Shown here one piece after another: positions 49,953-62,045 of a stretch of 64,000 nt of DNA. The stretch is taken from the NCBI GenBank assembly GCA_013397435.1, contig VZRG01002943.1, positions 1-64,000 on the forward strand, read 5' to 3'. The stretch's first letter is position 1. Each line of letters opens with the position of its first letter. The notes beneath the pieces were generated by a model. The model did no database searches, was not told the origin of the DNA, and saw only the letters and a program-made list of their open reading frames with translations. This DNA comes from Erythrocercus mccallii (Eukaryota; Chordata; Aves; Passeriformes; Dicruridae). The position numbers and the translations under genes were made by a program.

Positions 49953-51905
49953 GGGATGGGTCCTCTTTCTTTTTCATGCCAAACAGACATTTTCCTCACA
50001 GGATTGGTTTTCAGCAAAATCAGATTCAAAGACAGGAGGAAAATGTGGAAAATAGTTCCCCTTTTATAGAATGGTCAGTTAAAAAAATTAAGGTCCCTTC
50101 TGACTCAGATGTTTTCATTGTATTAAATGAAATGTTCAACTGCTTCTATAAAAGGCATGTAAATTATTAAACTCCTGTTTTTATCAAAACATTAACTTAT
50201 TTTACGTTAATCGAAGTGCGCATAAGATGTTTGCATTGCTATTACAGTAAGTGCCTTGCTTTGAAAAAATAAGCTATAACGTGGGCATAGTACAACAGTG
50301 TTATGCCTCAAAATGACAATGCCATAATGCTTAAACTTTGTATATTATTCCAAGTGGGCTTAAGCAGCCGAGGGCTAAACACGTTACTGCTGAAGGCCCT
50401 GGAGACTTGTGCTTATTTGACTTGTACAAATTGACGAGTCTTAATGAAATTGTTACATCATTCTCACTCTCTTTTTTTAAATCAACAGTGTTATACAAAT
50501 TGTACAGTACGTTTTGTCAAAGTGACGATAAGGTTGTTATGCATGTTTCTTACTTGTATATGCAGTATATTAAAATACCAAAATCATTCCTTTGAGAAGT
50601 GCAATACTCTAGAACACACAAATTTAGGAAATAAGTTAATGGTTCAAATTATTTTGAACTTATACATATGCTCTCAGCTGTGTTGCTCATTAAAGATTTC
50701 TAGTTGAGAAGGTTTTAGTCAGACTAGTTGTAAATTCAAGTTGAATTTCTGTAATTTTAAAGCTTTACTAGTGACTTACTGAAGTTTTGATAGAAGTAAA
50801 ATTGGTTTCTTCTTGTACAAAACTAAAACTATAGTGCCATTCAGAAATGTTTCCGTGGTGGAACTTACTACTTTAATGTGGTTTAAACATTTTTATTTTG
50901 TACATACTGCATAAATGAGGACAGTTGATTGACATTTCACATTTCAGTAAGAAAAGCCTATAATATAAACTAACAGCCCAAACAAGAATCACAAAGGAAC
51001 TGAAATATTGAAAAATCTCAGCATTTAAGGCAGGAGGGTTTTAAGAAGATACTAAACAATGTATTAAATGTCATTTCTCTAAAATTGACTGCTATTGAGT
51101 GTAAGAACTATCATAAAACCAGGTTTATTTTTAAATTTTATCTGGAGGTGTACAAGTTATTCTTAAATCATATAACAATAGTATAATGAGGTTTACAGTG
51201 CTTGAATAAACAGTGGCAAAGCCAAAACCAATTTATACAGAATCCATTACAGAAAACTGGAAAAGAGCTGATTGTTGCTAAGATTTGGATTTTTTCCTGT
51301 GGGTATCCTGTCAGGTTTTTTCCTACTTATCCCTTTCCTTGCTTCTCTTTATGGTGAGCCATCAATTAACAAGACAAGACTTTAGTTCTGCTCCTGCTGA
51401 GTTTAATGGCAGAACTCCCACATCAATGGAAGCAGGACTATGCTAATGATGTAACTAACTTGCAGATAGAGGCTGTTTCAGTTGCACTAAAATAGTCAAG
51501 ACACATTGCAAATATCAGCCTTGGTGTGACTTCTTAGGAAACTTCTTGATGTAACATAACGTTGTTGGTTTTATTTAGTGTACAATGAAAATTATTTGAT
51601 ATGAAAATATTTTGTACATATATATTTTTACTTTGTTTTCTAAATTGCTGATTTGCATTGACTTAAAGTGCCAAGCAAGAAATGTATGTTGTGACTGTAT
51701 GAACAGTTGAAGTATGTTTTACTGACTTGCATCATTATATGTCTAAGATTCCATTACATTAATTTTTAATACTTTACTGGATTTTGGCATAATAATGTGA
51801 GTTTATAACTAATAGCAGAGAGTTAATACTTCACTTTTGTTCATACTATTATAAGTTATTCAGGTATTAAATATTTTGTGACAATAAAATCATGGTTTTG
51901 ACAAA
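49953..51905 (+). other. MKX: MKX 3' untranslated region
   Basis: AT-rich sequence follows the stop codon for about 1.95 kb up to the AATAAA at 51883. It has two Pumilio-type sites TGTACATA (50899-50906 and 51613-51620) and several ATTTA-like and T-rich stretches. Possible earlier poly(A) signals are ATTAAA at 50689-50694 and AATAAA at 51205-51210. The length is of the order expected for MKX. The exact cleavage site is not determinable. Confidence 0.75.
51883..51888 (+). terminator. MKX: Main candidate MKX polyadenylation signal AATAAA
   Basis: AATAAA lies in TGACAATAAAATCATGG, with T/G-rich DNA following (GGTTTTG, then TGTT). Cleavage would fall near 51900-51910. A second AATAAA at 52351-52356 could serve as a distal signal. 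Confidence 0.65.
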
Positions 51906-51910
51906 CTCTT

Positions 51911-54584
51911 CTGTTAGGAATATTCAGTGTTTTGGTCTGTATAAACACCAAAATTCGTCATGTAAAAAGGGTACTTTTGGAGACTTCTCTGAAGTAAAAC
52001 TGGAGAAGGCAAGCCATTGTATAAACAACTTGTTAATGGTTCTCTTTTCCAATGATCAAAGCACAAGAATAATCTGTAAAACACATCAAGTGGGTTTTAA
52101 ATTTAAGAAATACTTGGCTTATTTCTTGTTACTGTTTCCTTTAATTTATTTTTTTTTCTACTGCTGCTTTAGAGTTTACTGAAAACACAAATTCTGATGA
52201 ATTATGTGTGTGTCTTTTTTAAACAACGAAAGTCATGATCAGTGCTGAGCCAACAGCTAATGAAAACTCAGTAATTATTTATGATATTGGAAAAACAAAC
52301 ATTATTCCTATTGCTCTTCTTTGTTTCAACATATGTAACCATTTTAGTAAAATAAATAACTGCAAACAACATCTTGCTGGTTTGAATTAAATATTCATTT
52401 ATCTGTCCTTAGGCATTTGCATTTCTGGTTTCCTGTAGTAGTCAGGGTTTCCCTGTACTGGGACACAAGCATGTGATAGGCAAGGATGAAACTGAAAAGT
52501 TAGTCTGATAATACACCTTGTGGTACATAGTTGTGTGAAATAGTTTAGCTCATCCTTAATGAAAATGACTGCAACAAGGTTTGAGTAATGGCTGCTAATG
52601 ACAACATGGCATGATGCTAATAAATCCTCCACACTGGAGGAGTGCAGGGAGAAGCCATGAGTACTCACTGACCTGAGTCACTGGAGAAGGTCCATCAGTT
52701 GGGAGAGACTTTGGTCGTTTAGGTTTTTTTGGGACCATAGGTGACATTTGCCTACATTACCCTGTGTGGATGTTCAGCTCTGGAACCTTGAGGAGATGCA
52801 GTCAGCCCATCTAGAAGCTCAGTGGTCATAGCAGAGAGCCCAGTGCCAGTGATCTCAACTTTGGTGCCTCAGCAAAGCTGCCCCACTTGTATGGGAGGGG
52901 TGATAACTAAGATTTGGTGGGCAATCAGCACTTTCAGGTTTTACGTCCTACTGATCTGTGATAAACGTGTACTGCTGCAACACCTCTGACCATCCAGCAT
53001 GTCAGTGGAGATCTGGATATTTAGCTGATATGTAAGTTCCTGAGGGAGTATGTACAGCCTGACTTTTGCTGTTGAGAATGTGTAAAAACACCCACATCTT
53101 AATGATGCTGAGCTACTTGGCACCTACTTTGTACCCAAGTCTGACATGAAGACACCAACTCAGTCTGCTCCCATCTTAATCTGCCACATCATTTGCCAGA
53201 GCTGAGCACTCCAAACTCTTATAAACCACTGAGTAAGGGGAGCTCCAGTTTTCAAATCAGTAATTAGAGTATATATTTGGCTCAGGATTGCAGACTCCTC
53301 TCCTAGCACCTGCTACACAACTGCTGCAACCACTGAGCTGTAGTTCTTTGTAGCCTCATATCCTCCACTTGTGACCTGATGCATAAATTTGTACGTCAGG
53401 TGAAGTATTCCACCACGGAAACTGAGAGCAAGTCCCAGAACAACACGTAGACCATTTTAAGGATAATTTGGTGGCTTAAGTTTTAACTTGGAGTTCGGCA
53501 AAGGATGGCAGCTAGACTTGGATACCCACACACAAGTGCGTGAAACAGCCACTGTACTATGAGCTAGAAGGAGAAGATGGGGAGGAGGTTGATAATATGT
53601 CTGTACTGTGAAAGGAAGAATGGATTTAGCATTGGCTGTGGGAAAGGCTATGCAGACTTAAACCCTTTTTTTCATGATTTCTTTACTCAGATTTTCATTA
53701 TGTTCCCTGGCTTTAATGAATTAAGTTTTTATCTACCTATAATTATCCATCAGTGGAGATCAACAACACCAAATTTGAGATGCTCTTACAGGAAACAGGT
53801 TTGATTATAAAAATAATCATGAGCTTCTGGAATTCGCTGTACTATTAATGCTCAGAAAATCCTTCTTTTTATCCTGTGTGTCATCCCCAGCTATAGGAGC
53901 CAGTGGAATTGTTCTGCATTAGTCAAAAGGAACCCTGCACCAGGGAAAGGCCTTGGTGACTGCCATGGGGGATGCTCTGAAATGCCAGGGAACTGCCTTC
54001 TCTCCCTGATTCACCACAGTGAGTGGTGAATGAGGAATCACTGGCATGAGGAATCACTCAGGGCCAGTCAGGGAGCATGCCAGTGGGGCACAATTCACCC
54101 TGCCTACTAAGGCACTGCCAAGTAGTGGGACTGCAGCCACCAAGCTTGGATCCTCCTTCAGGAATCTTTCCAGCGGCTTTCAGGTTCCATCATGCCTCTT
54201 CATGTATCTTTCAGTCTTGCAGAAGTCCTAGGCCATATTCCTCACCTGGCTTGTAGGGGCTGGAGAAGATGGCTTTATCTGCTGGTGATTCCCCTTGTCG
54301 GGTTGAATATGAGAGTAAATGTGTTTAGTTATCCAACTTTCCAAAGCTGCAGAAAAGCTTCTATAAATTGAGCTGTGCCAGGGCTATGCAAGTCTAATTC
54401 ATAATTTCTGCATTCAGAAGAACACTGAGGACCTTGAAACAGCCCTGGCAAAGCCACAATCCCAGTACTGCCAGGAGAGAAAAACAGAACAGCAAAGCTT
54501 GCCGCTGCTCCTGGCATTGCCTCAGATGTCCTCTTGCTGTGTGGCAAAGAGAAGGGTGCAGCTGTTTCTATCATGTTTGACTTT
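51911..54584. other. Intergenic DNA downstream of MKX, no gene seen
   Basis: No exon or conserved protein segment is visible. A distal AATAAA stands at 52351. Around 52690-53470 the base composition and phrases such as CTGCAACCACTGAGCTGTAG hint at an old, worn interspersed repeat that I cannot classify. A small hairpin and direct repeats lie at 54009-54058. Confidence 0.6.
54009..54058. repeat. 9-bp perfect hairpin followed by a 12-bp direct repeat
   Basis: ATTCACCAC (54009-54017) and GTGGTGAAT (54023-54031) are perfect inverted arms around AGTGA. TGAGGAATCACT then occurs at 54031-54042 and 54047-54058. The function is unknown. Confidence 0.75.
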
Positions 54585-55325
54585 CATAGAATCACAGAAT
54601 CATGGAATAAGCTAAGTTGGAAGGGACCCACAAGGATCGAGTCCAGATCCCATCCCTGCACAGCACCATTCTCAAGAATCACTCCATGTGCCCAAAAGCA
54701 TTGTCTAAACACTTCTTGAACTCTGTCAGACTTCACGCTGTGACCACACGACCGTGTTGTCTTTCAGGTGCTTTTCCATACCTCCCAGAATAATCTCCAT
54801 AATTTTATCAGGCACCAAAGTGAGACTGACAGGCCTATAGTGTCTGGGGTCCTCCTTCTTGCTCTTCTTGAAAACTGGGACAACGTTCACCAGCTTCCAT
54901 TCAGCTCTCCAGATTCCCAGCACTGCTCAAAAATCATCAAGAGAGTTTTAGCAATGACACCAGCCAGCTCTTTGAGGATTCTTGAATGATTCCCATCAGA
55001 TCCCATAGATTTGTAGGGATCCAGCTGGGGAAGCAAATCCTGCTCAGTTTTGGTGTTGAATGGAAACTGATCATTCTTGCAGTCAGGGTCCTCCAGCTCA
55101 GGGCACTGAGAGCCCCTTGGTCCGTCATCTTGTGTTGAAGATAGAGGCAAAGAATGCATTAAACACCTCTGCTGTCTCCATGTCCCTCTGTGTTTTTGAG
55201 GTGAACTTCTTCATCCTATAATGGGCCAAAGTTCTTTTTGCACTGCCTATTACCATTAATATATTTCAAAAAAACTTTTTAGAGTCCCCCACATTTCTTG
55301 CCAAGTTCAATGATTTTCTCATACA
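54585..55325 (-). mobile_element. CR1 retrotransposon with internal deletion
   Basis: On the + strand the element begins with the reversed CR1 tail CATAGAATCACAGAATCATG and a 3' UTR portion up to about 54745. It then jumps directly to an upstream part of the reverse transcriptase. The minus strand encodes DPYKSMGSDGNHSRILKELA and KLVNVVPVFKKSKKEDPRHY, then RPVSLT, all diagnostic of CR1 ORF2. The missing middle includes the catalytic core of the reverse transcriptase and the rest of ORF2. Frames are broken, so it is inactive. Confidence 0.92.
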
Positions 55326-58300
55326 AATGAACTTTTCTTGCTGTGAAATACCGTGTTCTACTATGAAACTGTCAACACAGGTGTGGTACCATTCTGTCCT
55401 TGGTGTGACCACACTTTCTTAAACCCGAGCCTGGTACTTGCAGAAAAATAGAGCCTGTACTTGGCACAGACTGAGAATACCAGATCCTCCAGTGTTCCTC
55501 TACCAGCTCTTAAGTCCAGTTGGCACCAATTCAGTGGTCACAGTGACAGCTTTAAGCATGACAGCCTCCTGTTCTCATTCTTGTGCTACTGTGAACGATC
55601 TGTGAGACTCTTGGAAAATTAGAAAGAAACCTCAAAGTGTTTCAGGCTCCTAACCTAACAAATCGAAACACTTCTGAAGGTCTGAGGGCCAAGTCATGTT
55701 TTTATGGCCAAGTGCAGGCAGTTGCATGCCAACTCTGAGCCAGCTGGACAGAAATTTGGGTAACCAAGTTTGGCATCAAGCCTGAGCTGCTATACCAAGG
55801 TCCCCCAAAGAGCATGAACTGGACTTAGTATGGTGTGAATATGTCTGTGCAGCTTTGGGGTCATTGATTGTTTTATGTCTTATTCTCAGTGTCCACAAAT
55901 TTCTCTGTGCTTTGGTGCAGTATTTCAAAGAGGATAATAATAATATAACTTTGTGTGTCTGAGCTGATGTTTGTAGGAGGATATTGCTAGTTGGAAGCTG
56001 CTCTCATGACACCCCTGCCCAGCCTAGTTAGGTAGGGCAGGAAACAAAGGTGAAGCATGACGCAAAGGGCTGAATTGCCTGAGAGCACTGCACTGACACA
56101 CTGCAAGGGAGGCTACAGAAATCCAGCCTTGATGCCAGTTCATGTTTTATGAGCTGATTTGTAAGTGCCCGGGTGTGCTTGATTCTCATTAGCAGCAGAA
56201 TTGAGACTGAAATCCACAGCTTTCACAGTGCTGGGTTGCTGAGCCAGTGTTTAGGTTTGGGCCCCATCTTGAAACTCCTCTTGTTTAACAAGAAGGGAGG
56301 CAGTTGGCTAACATACAAGTACCTTGAGGGGGAAAAATATGAAGAGAAAAAAAAAGAAGTGGAAAAGAGACATGAATGCCTAATGCAACAAAAAAATAAC
56401 AAAACCAAAACCTTCTTAATGTTGCTGTTATGTCAGCTTGGGTTATTGGCAGTGGAAGTGGTTATTGGCAGCGGAAGTTAGACCTGGCTGAAGGCTAATA
56501 TAACTTGTGCACCTGACTTTTTAAAAGGAGCTGAGATCTGGTTTCTTTATTGATGAGCTTTTTTCATTCATGGTATTTGTCCTTTCTCCAGATTTCTTTA
56601 ACTTTCCTTTCAACCTGCTTTGGACTTCATTGTCCTCCTATCTTTCCTCCTATCTTAAAACTCTCCTGTTTCATGCAGACAGCAATGGGATCCTTCACAC
56701 CAAAGCTCATTCTTCTTGCTGTGTAGTTTCTAGGGTCGTATAGGTGAACAATGTGTGATTCACAAGCTGGTGTTCAATGACAAAGTTTGGTATCTCCCTT
56801 CTCACAGTCCATGAACATATGAAGCCTCAGGAGTGTGCAATAGAGGCTCTTCAACCAACAAGCTCACCATTTATCACTTCACTCCTAACTACTACTGCTT
56901 TTGGCTATCTTAACTCCCAAAAGGACTGTCAATTTAACCATAACTACCTAAGAACTGCCAAGTCTCATTTTATGAGCTGCTTTTGAGAGTTTAGCTATTT
57001 AAGGCTGATTTTAAACAATTTTTATTGGTACTTCGTGGCATGTGCCTGATTTACAGTGCTGTAAATAACCACAAATTAGGGACGTTTCTTTCTTTACAGT
57101 AAAGGCACATTATCTTGAGCATAAGAAAGACAGTTTGTTGGTAAAGAACTGGAGTGCAGGCCTTTTCTGCCACAGGCTTCCTATGTGAGTCCAGGTAAGC
57201 CTTATCATGAGTTTGGTCCATGCAGACAAGCTGACTCTTCCCTGGGGATGCTCTAAACACCAGGGAATGTCTTAAGATGTCCCACACTGCTGTGGTAGGA
57301 GACAGCAGTGCTGTTTTGTAAGCGGCACACTCTGTTTGATACACTTAAGGAACTGTGGGTTTCTGATGTTAAGTGACATTTAAAATTCCATCTCAGTCAC
57401 ATGTCCCAGTGCAGGCATCTCCTTCTGCAGCACTTCCATCTCTTCACTGAGTGCAGCAGGAGACTGAGCTACTGAGACCAGATGCCCAAATTTGACACAG
57501 CTAAAGCTGGGGAAGACAAACCACACTCAAGAAACAAGCCATTGGGACCCACACCACAAAGGGTTCTATTGGGCCCAGGCCACCACTACTGACCTCCCTT
57601 TGCAATATCAGCTGAGGATCACACTGAAGCACAGGGATAGCCTCGTCCTAGGAATTGTGAAATGTGTCATTAAGAAAGACTTCTTGCTGCCCAGGAACTG
57701 CTGGATGTACAGTTCAGGTGTAAGATAAGATATTTCATTTAGGACTGTCCCTGTGACTTGGGAATGTTCAGCAGAGCAGTCTGATTTTCCTCATATTGAC
57801 TGGTGCAGGGGGGAGAATCTTCACTCTAAAGGGTTTGAAGTTCTGTTTTTGCACCTTTTAAAGAATTTTTCTCTCAGGTCTGAGAACTGGAGAATGTGCT
57901 TATAAGGATCAGAAGAAATCCAGAAGCCAGACAGCAAGATAACCCTGCTCTCATTTTGGGAAAGGACAGCAGACCCACAGACACCACACTGGGGTCTTCA
58001 GTGCCATCACTGCTCTGCACAAGTGGGTTTCTTTTCAACAGTAAATTCCCTATTCATGTTTTCTACTTTCACATACAGAGAAAAAATTCTATTCATAGAG
58101 AAGAGTGAGAGTGCACAACTGAAGTACATGGCTAAATGCTTTGAGCAGCTCTTAAAATGTTAATCTTAACTTAGGGAATCTTGTGAAATGGCCACAAAAT
58201 ATGTGGCCGGATTTTAAAATGTTCCAAGTACGCAGTGACAGCCAGTGGAGTCATGAAAAATGGTCAGCAGCATTTCAGCTAAATCTTTGTGAATTAAATG

Positions 58301-60649
58301 CTAGGTCAGCAAATTGGAAACATTTTGTGGAACAGGACAACTATGTTTAATTTCTTTGGATTTCTTTTAAGAAAGCTTGGAGATGCTCAATACCCAATTT
58401 ATATTTTTTTTTAATGAATAAGTCTAGTTTTTCAGATTTACTTTTGTTGTCTTGAAATGTAAAATAATTATAGTAAAAAGGATTAAAATCAACACTAAAA
58501 TAGAAATATTTGAAACTTAAAAAAATATTGAGGTTTCCAAATGATGTTTACTGACTTTTAAAAAATGTTCTTTTGGCTATTTGTCTTCATTTATTTATGT
58601 ATTTACACTTTCTAATGCATTTTAAAACAACTGAAAAATAAATTTTACCATCCTAAAATCTCTACAGGCAGGGAAAATACATTCTCCGTAGTTGCACTGA
58701 AGAACTTTTAATGCTCATTGTCTTGAAAACAAGAGCACTTTTGCATGGTGACCTGTGGATATAGAAGTCTGTATCTCAGTACTTTGTTTGAGAGTACTGG
58801 TTTTTATGCTGAATCATTTCAGCCAGCACAATGCAGCTTTTGCTGTAGGTCACCTTTGTATCAGTGTCCTGTTGCCTTCAAATTAAATAGGGTTTAAAAG
58901 AAACTGTGAGGCTTTTTCTGCTGTCTGGGATATTGAAAGGAATTTGCATTGAGATGGAAAATTAAGATAGTGAGCATAGCATTTGCTAGTACTTCTCAGC
59001 CTTGGAGAGCAGACACCCACTACAGTAATGGAAGAATCTATGTGATGTTCATTCACGCATGTTGACTACAAATAATAGAACAAGCAAGAGAAAACAAGGG
59101 GATCAGATCGAAGAAGACATCTCCATCACTTAAAAAGAGACTGCAACAGCAATAATAAATATATTTCTCAGTCAGCAGTGTAATGGCAACCAGAAAACTG
59201 AGAGGGCTCCAAGTTTTGCACCAACCTTTTACTGGCAGTGAAACCACATGCAAAAAAGTGAGGAAAAAGCCCAGCAAACAGCCAAGGGAGTCTCACCATG
59301 CTTCAAGATGTAGAACAAAGAAAATCTTAGTAATTTCCAATCTTTTAAACCCTTGACTACAGTGCTGAAGCTGATATGTGCTAAGCAGGGTGTCTGTAGG
59401 TGGGCAGCAGAAAGGTCTTCTCAAGAGCAGCCTGCCCAGACTGGTGTAACCCCATTAGGCCGTGCTCAGTGCCAAATTGGAAGAGACTCGGCTGGAAAGT
59501 CTGGTGCTTTTGTCACTTTAAAGTATGTGAAGTGTTATATAGTTACAAGTTATATTTATCCACCCTCTTTCACCTTTTTATTTAAAAGCCTTTCCTTTAT
59601 GGACTGAGTTCCTGAAAAATCACATCTCCCTTATTGCTATCTCAAACAAGGCTACTTGCAACAAGTGTTTACTGTGGAAACAACGATATAGGCATTCCTG
59701 TATAATCCAGCCAATATCAAACATCTTCTAAGAAGCATCAATCTGATTCCCCTTCAGGAACAAAAATACAAGGAGGTTGCAATCTTTTTGAGATTTCCTC
59801 ATGAGTAGCTGGGGAGTATATACACAATTTATAAAATGAAATATTCCCTGTATCTGTTTCACAAGGACCAGTACCAGCATGAGAGTAGGATTTGGTGGTA
59901 CTTGGATTTACAACTTGAAATTAAATACAGGCATGTGGAAACATTATTATGTAAACTAATACTAAGCTGCTTCTTGCTGCATTCCCTCAACAGCAACAAA
60001 ATAGTAGCATGGAAGCTAAAGGCCAAGTGTAATTTTTTTAGCTTGTTCTGTGAGAATGAAAAGAAAACCTGTCCCATGTAGAAGGAGGAGTCATTACTTT
60101 TTCATTTGTGAGGTCTTAAATGTCTCAGACCCTGGGCTGAACTCTGCTTTCATCAAAACCAATGGAGCTTTGATACTTGAGCATGGAAACCCATCCCAGA
60201 GACTCCATTTTTCACCTTCTACTGAGAATCCTGGTAATGTACTCTGATGTCTTGCTTTCAGTAGTTTGTTCTGATGGCTCCTGTTACTCAAGTAGGAAGT
60301 AAATTTCAGAGAAACTGTAGCTCAGAGACATCACAGCTCTGTGCTGTGTGATTCAGCACTGCTCTAGCCTGAGGCACCGCTGCACCAACCCAGACAGAAG
60401 GGCAAAGTGTTCTAAGATGCAACCAAGTGACTTTCCTGTGTCTTTTACCCACTTCTCCAGGCCCTGTAGATGAACCACCAAAACAAACACTTGAGGGTCA
60501 CCTGTGCCCTGATCCTGGCCACACCTTCTTCACAATAGCAGGGCAGTAAGAGGCACTTGATCCTATAGGGCAGGGTAGGCTGCCCCATTTCTGGCTATTT
60601 GCACTGTACAAAGGTGTCAACTGATTTACCAAAACACGTGCTGCCTAGC
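55326..60649. other. Intergenic DNA, no gene recognised
   Basis: AT-rich non-coding sequence. A 19-bp near-perfect tandem duplication lies at 56441-56478. Near 57160-57200, CTGCCACAGGCTTCCTATGTGA resembles an old interspersed repeat. The sense of an ancient repeat returns near 60120-60170 (CAATGGAGCTTTGATAC). None can be assigned firmly. Open frames here are short and unrelated to known families. Confidence 0.6.
56441..56478 (+). repeat. 19-bp tandem duplication
   Basis: GGTTATTGGCAGTGGAAGT at 56441-56459 is followed at once by the same sequence with one T-to-C change (56460-56478). Confidence 0.9.
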
Positions 60650-62045
60650 CATAAAAGGGAAAAATTATGGAATTCCAGAGACCTGGCTGACATCTCAGGG
60701 ATCTGCAGGAACAGCCAGTCAAGTCGTGCACAAGGCAGAAAGGTAGTGAAAGTAATAGTCAGCATGAGCTTCTTATAAACATATCACATAAACCAATTGA
60801 TTTCCTTCTGTGACAGCAGAGCAAACTGCATGTATGGAAGGTACACAGTAGATCAGACAACTACTGGGACTCTAGTTAGACTTCTGGCAACCTCTTACAT
60901 GACATTCTTATAAATAAGCAGAGGAAATATCATGAAGCTGAAATTACCATTCAGAGTGTATAAAACAAATGGAAAATTCAGGGAAGTTATTAGGGACTCA
61001 TTGTCAAAGTGAAAGTATCCATCAAGGACTTCCACTGGGGTCTGTCCTTGGCAGTTTGTGTTCAGTATTTTCATCAATAGCTTGTCTAAAGGAGTAAAGG
61101 AAAGATTCCCCAGCTGTATAATATGTGCTATTAGCTTTATACAACCCATTCCTAAGGGGCATATAGCCCAGAAAAGACGCCTGGCTGCTGCTGCTGGGGT
61201 GTGCTCCCCCTGCCTCCACTGTTCTTCATGGTGGTCTGGAGCAGAAAAGAAGTGGAACGCTTGCAGTGCAGAATCCTGATACGTTTTTTGAGGCCAGGGT
61301 TAAAATTCTAAATTACCCGGATACATTGGAGAAATGGCCTGAAAAATAACAGAATTCATTGACTGTATTGCAAGGACCTGTGAACAAAAACGATGAACTG
61401 CACAGAGCATGGTGAGGTAGTATGTTGGTTTCCTTAAAACCATGACAGGAGTTCTGTAAAGGATGAAGCCTGATCACAAGGTGAAGATGATCCAAAACTA
61501 TTCTGTTATTGTGAAAAAGAAATGCCACACTGAGTTGTATGTAATGTAAGTGCTGGACTGCTACACCAAATGGTGTATAAGTGAATGTCTTCTACTCTGT
61601 TGAGCTCTTTTGGGGCTGTACTTACAAGAGGTAAATGCCAACTGGAGGCACCCAGTTACCATACTAGAAGTGAACATGTTCTGAAAGGCAAATCGAATTG
61701 ATCTGGTGTTACTAAGTGCAGAGAAGATTATGAACTTCAGGTATATGTGGTCAGCAGAGACACAGAGAGAATAATTCCTTCTTTGTAGAGCAGTACACTT
61801 GAGTAATAATGGGTTTTAATTGCAGCAAAGGAGATGGTAGGTGTGTTCCTGAGCAGGACATGCCAGCTGAAGGAAGATCAGATAGAGATGCACTGGAATA
61901 CATATTCTATGTGGGTAGCAGACTTTCCATCAATGAAGCTTTTTTAAAGAACAAGTTAGAGACCTATTAATCAGGAATTAAATAGGTATCATTGATCGTA
62001 CTTTGAGACAGGATGGCCTCTCAAGGTCACCTCTCCACCCTGATT
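60650..62045 (+). mobile_element. Old, degenerate CR1-like LINE
   Basis: Scattered stretches match the reverse-transcriptase region of an old CR1-type LINE in the right order. These are AACCAATTGATTTCCTTCTG (about 60792), TTACATGACATTCTTATAAA (about 60895), GGGGTCTGTCCTTGG and TTTTCATCAATAGCTTGTCT (about 61036-61085), and GACAGGATGGCCTCTCAAGG near the 3' end (about 62007). All frames are broken by many small changes, so it is much older than the other CR1 copies in this window. The boundaries are approximate. Confidence 0.7.

Noticed and set aside
54726..55159. Minus-strand frames encoding reverse-transcriptase-like protein as a gene
   Set aside because: They are pieces of the internally deleted CR1 at 54585-55325, with no intact ORF2.
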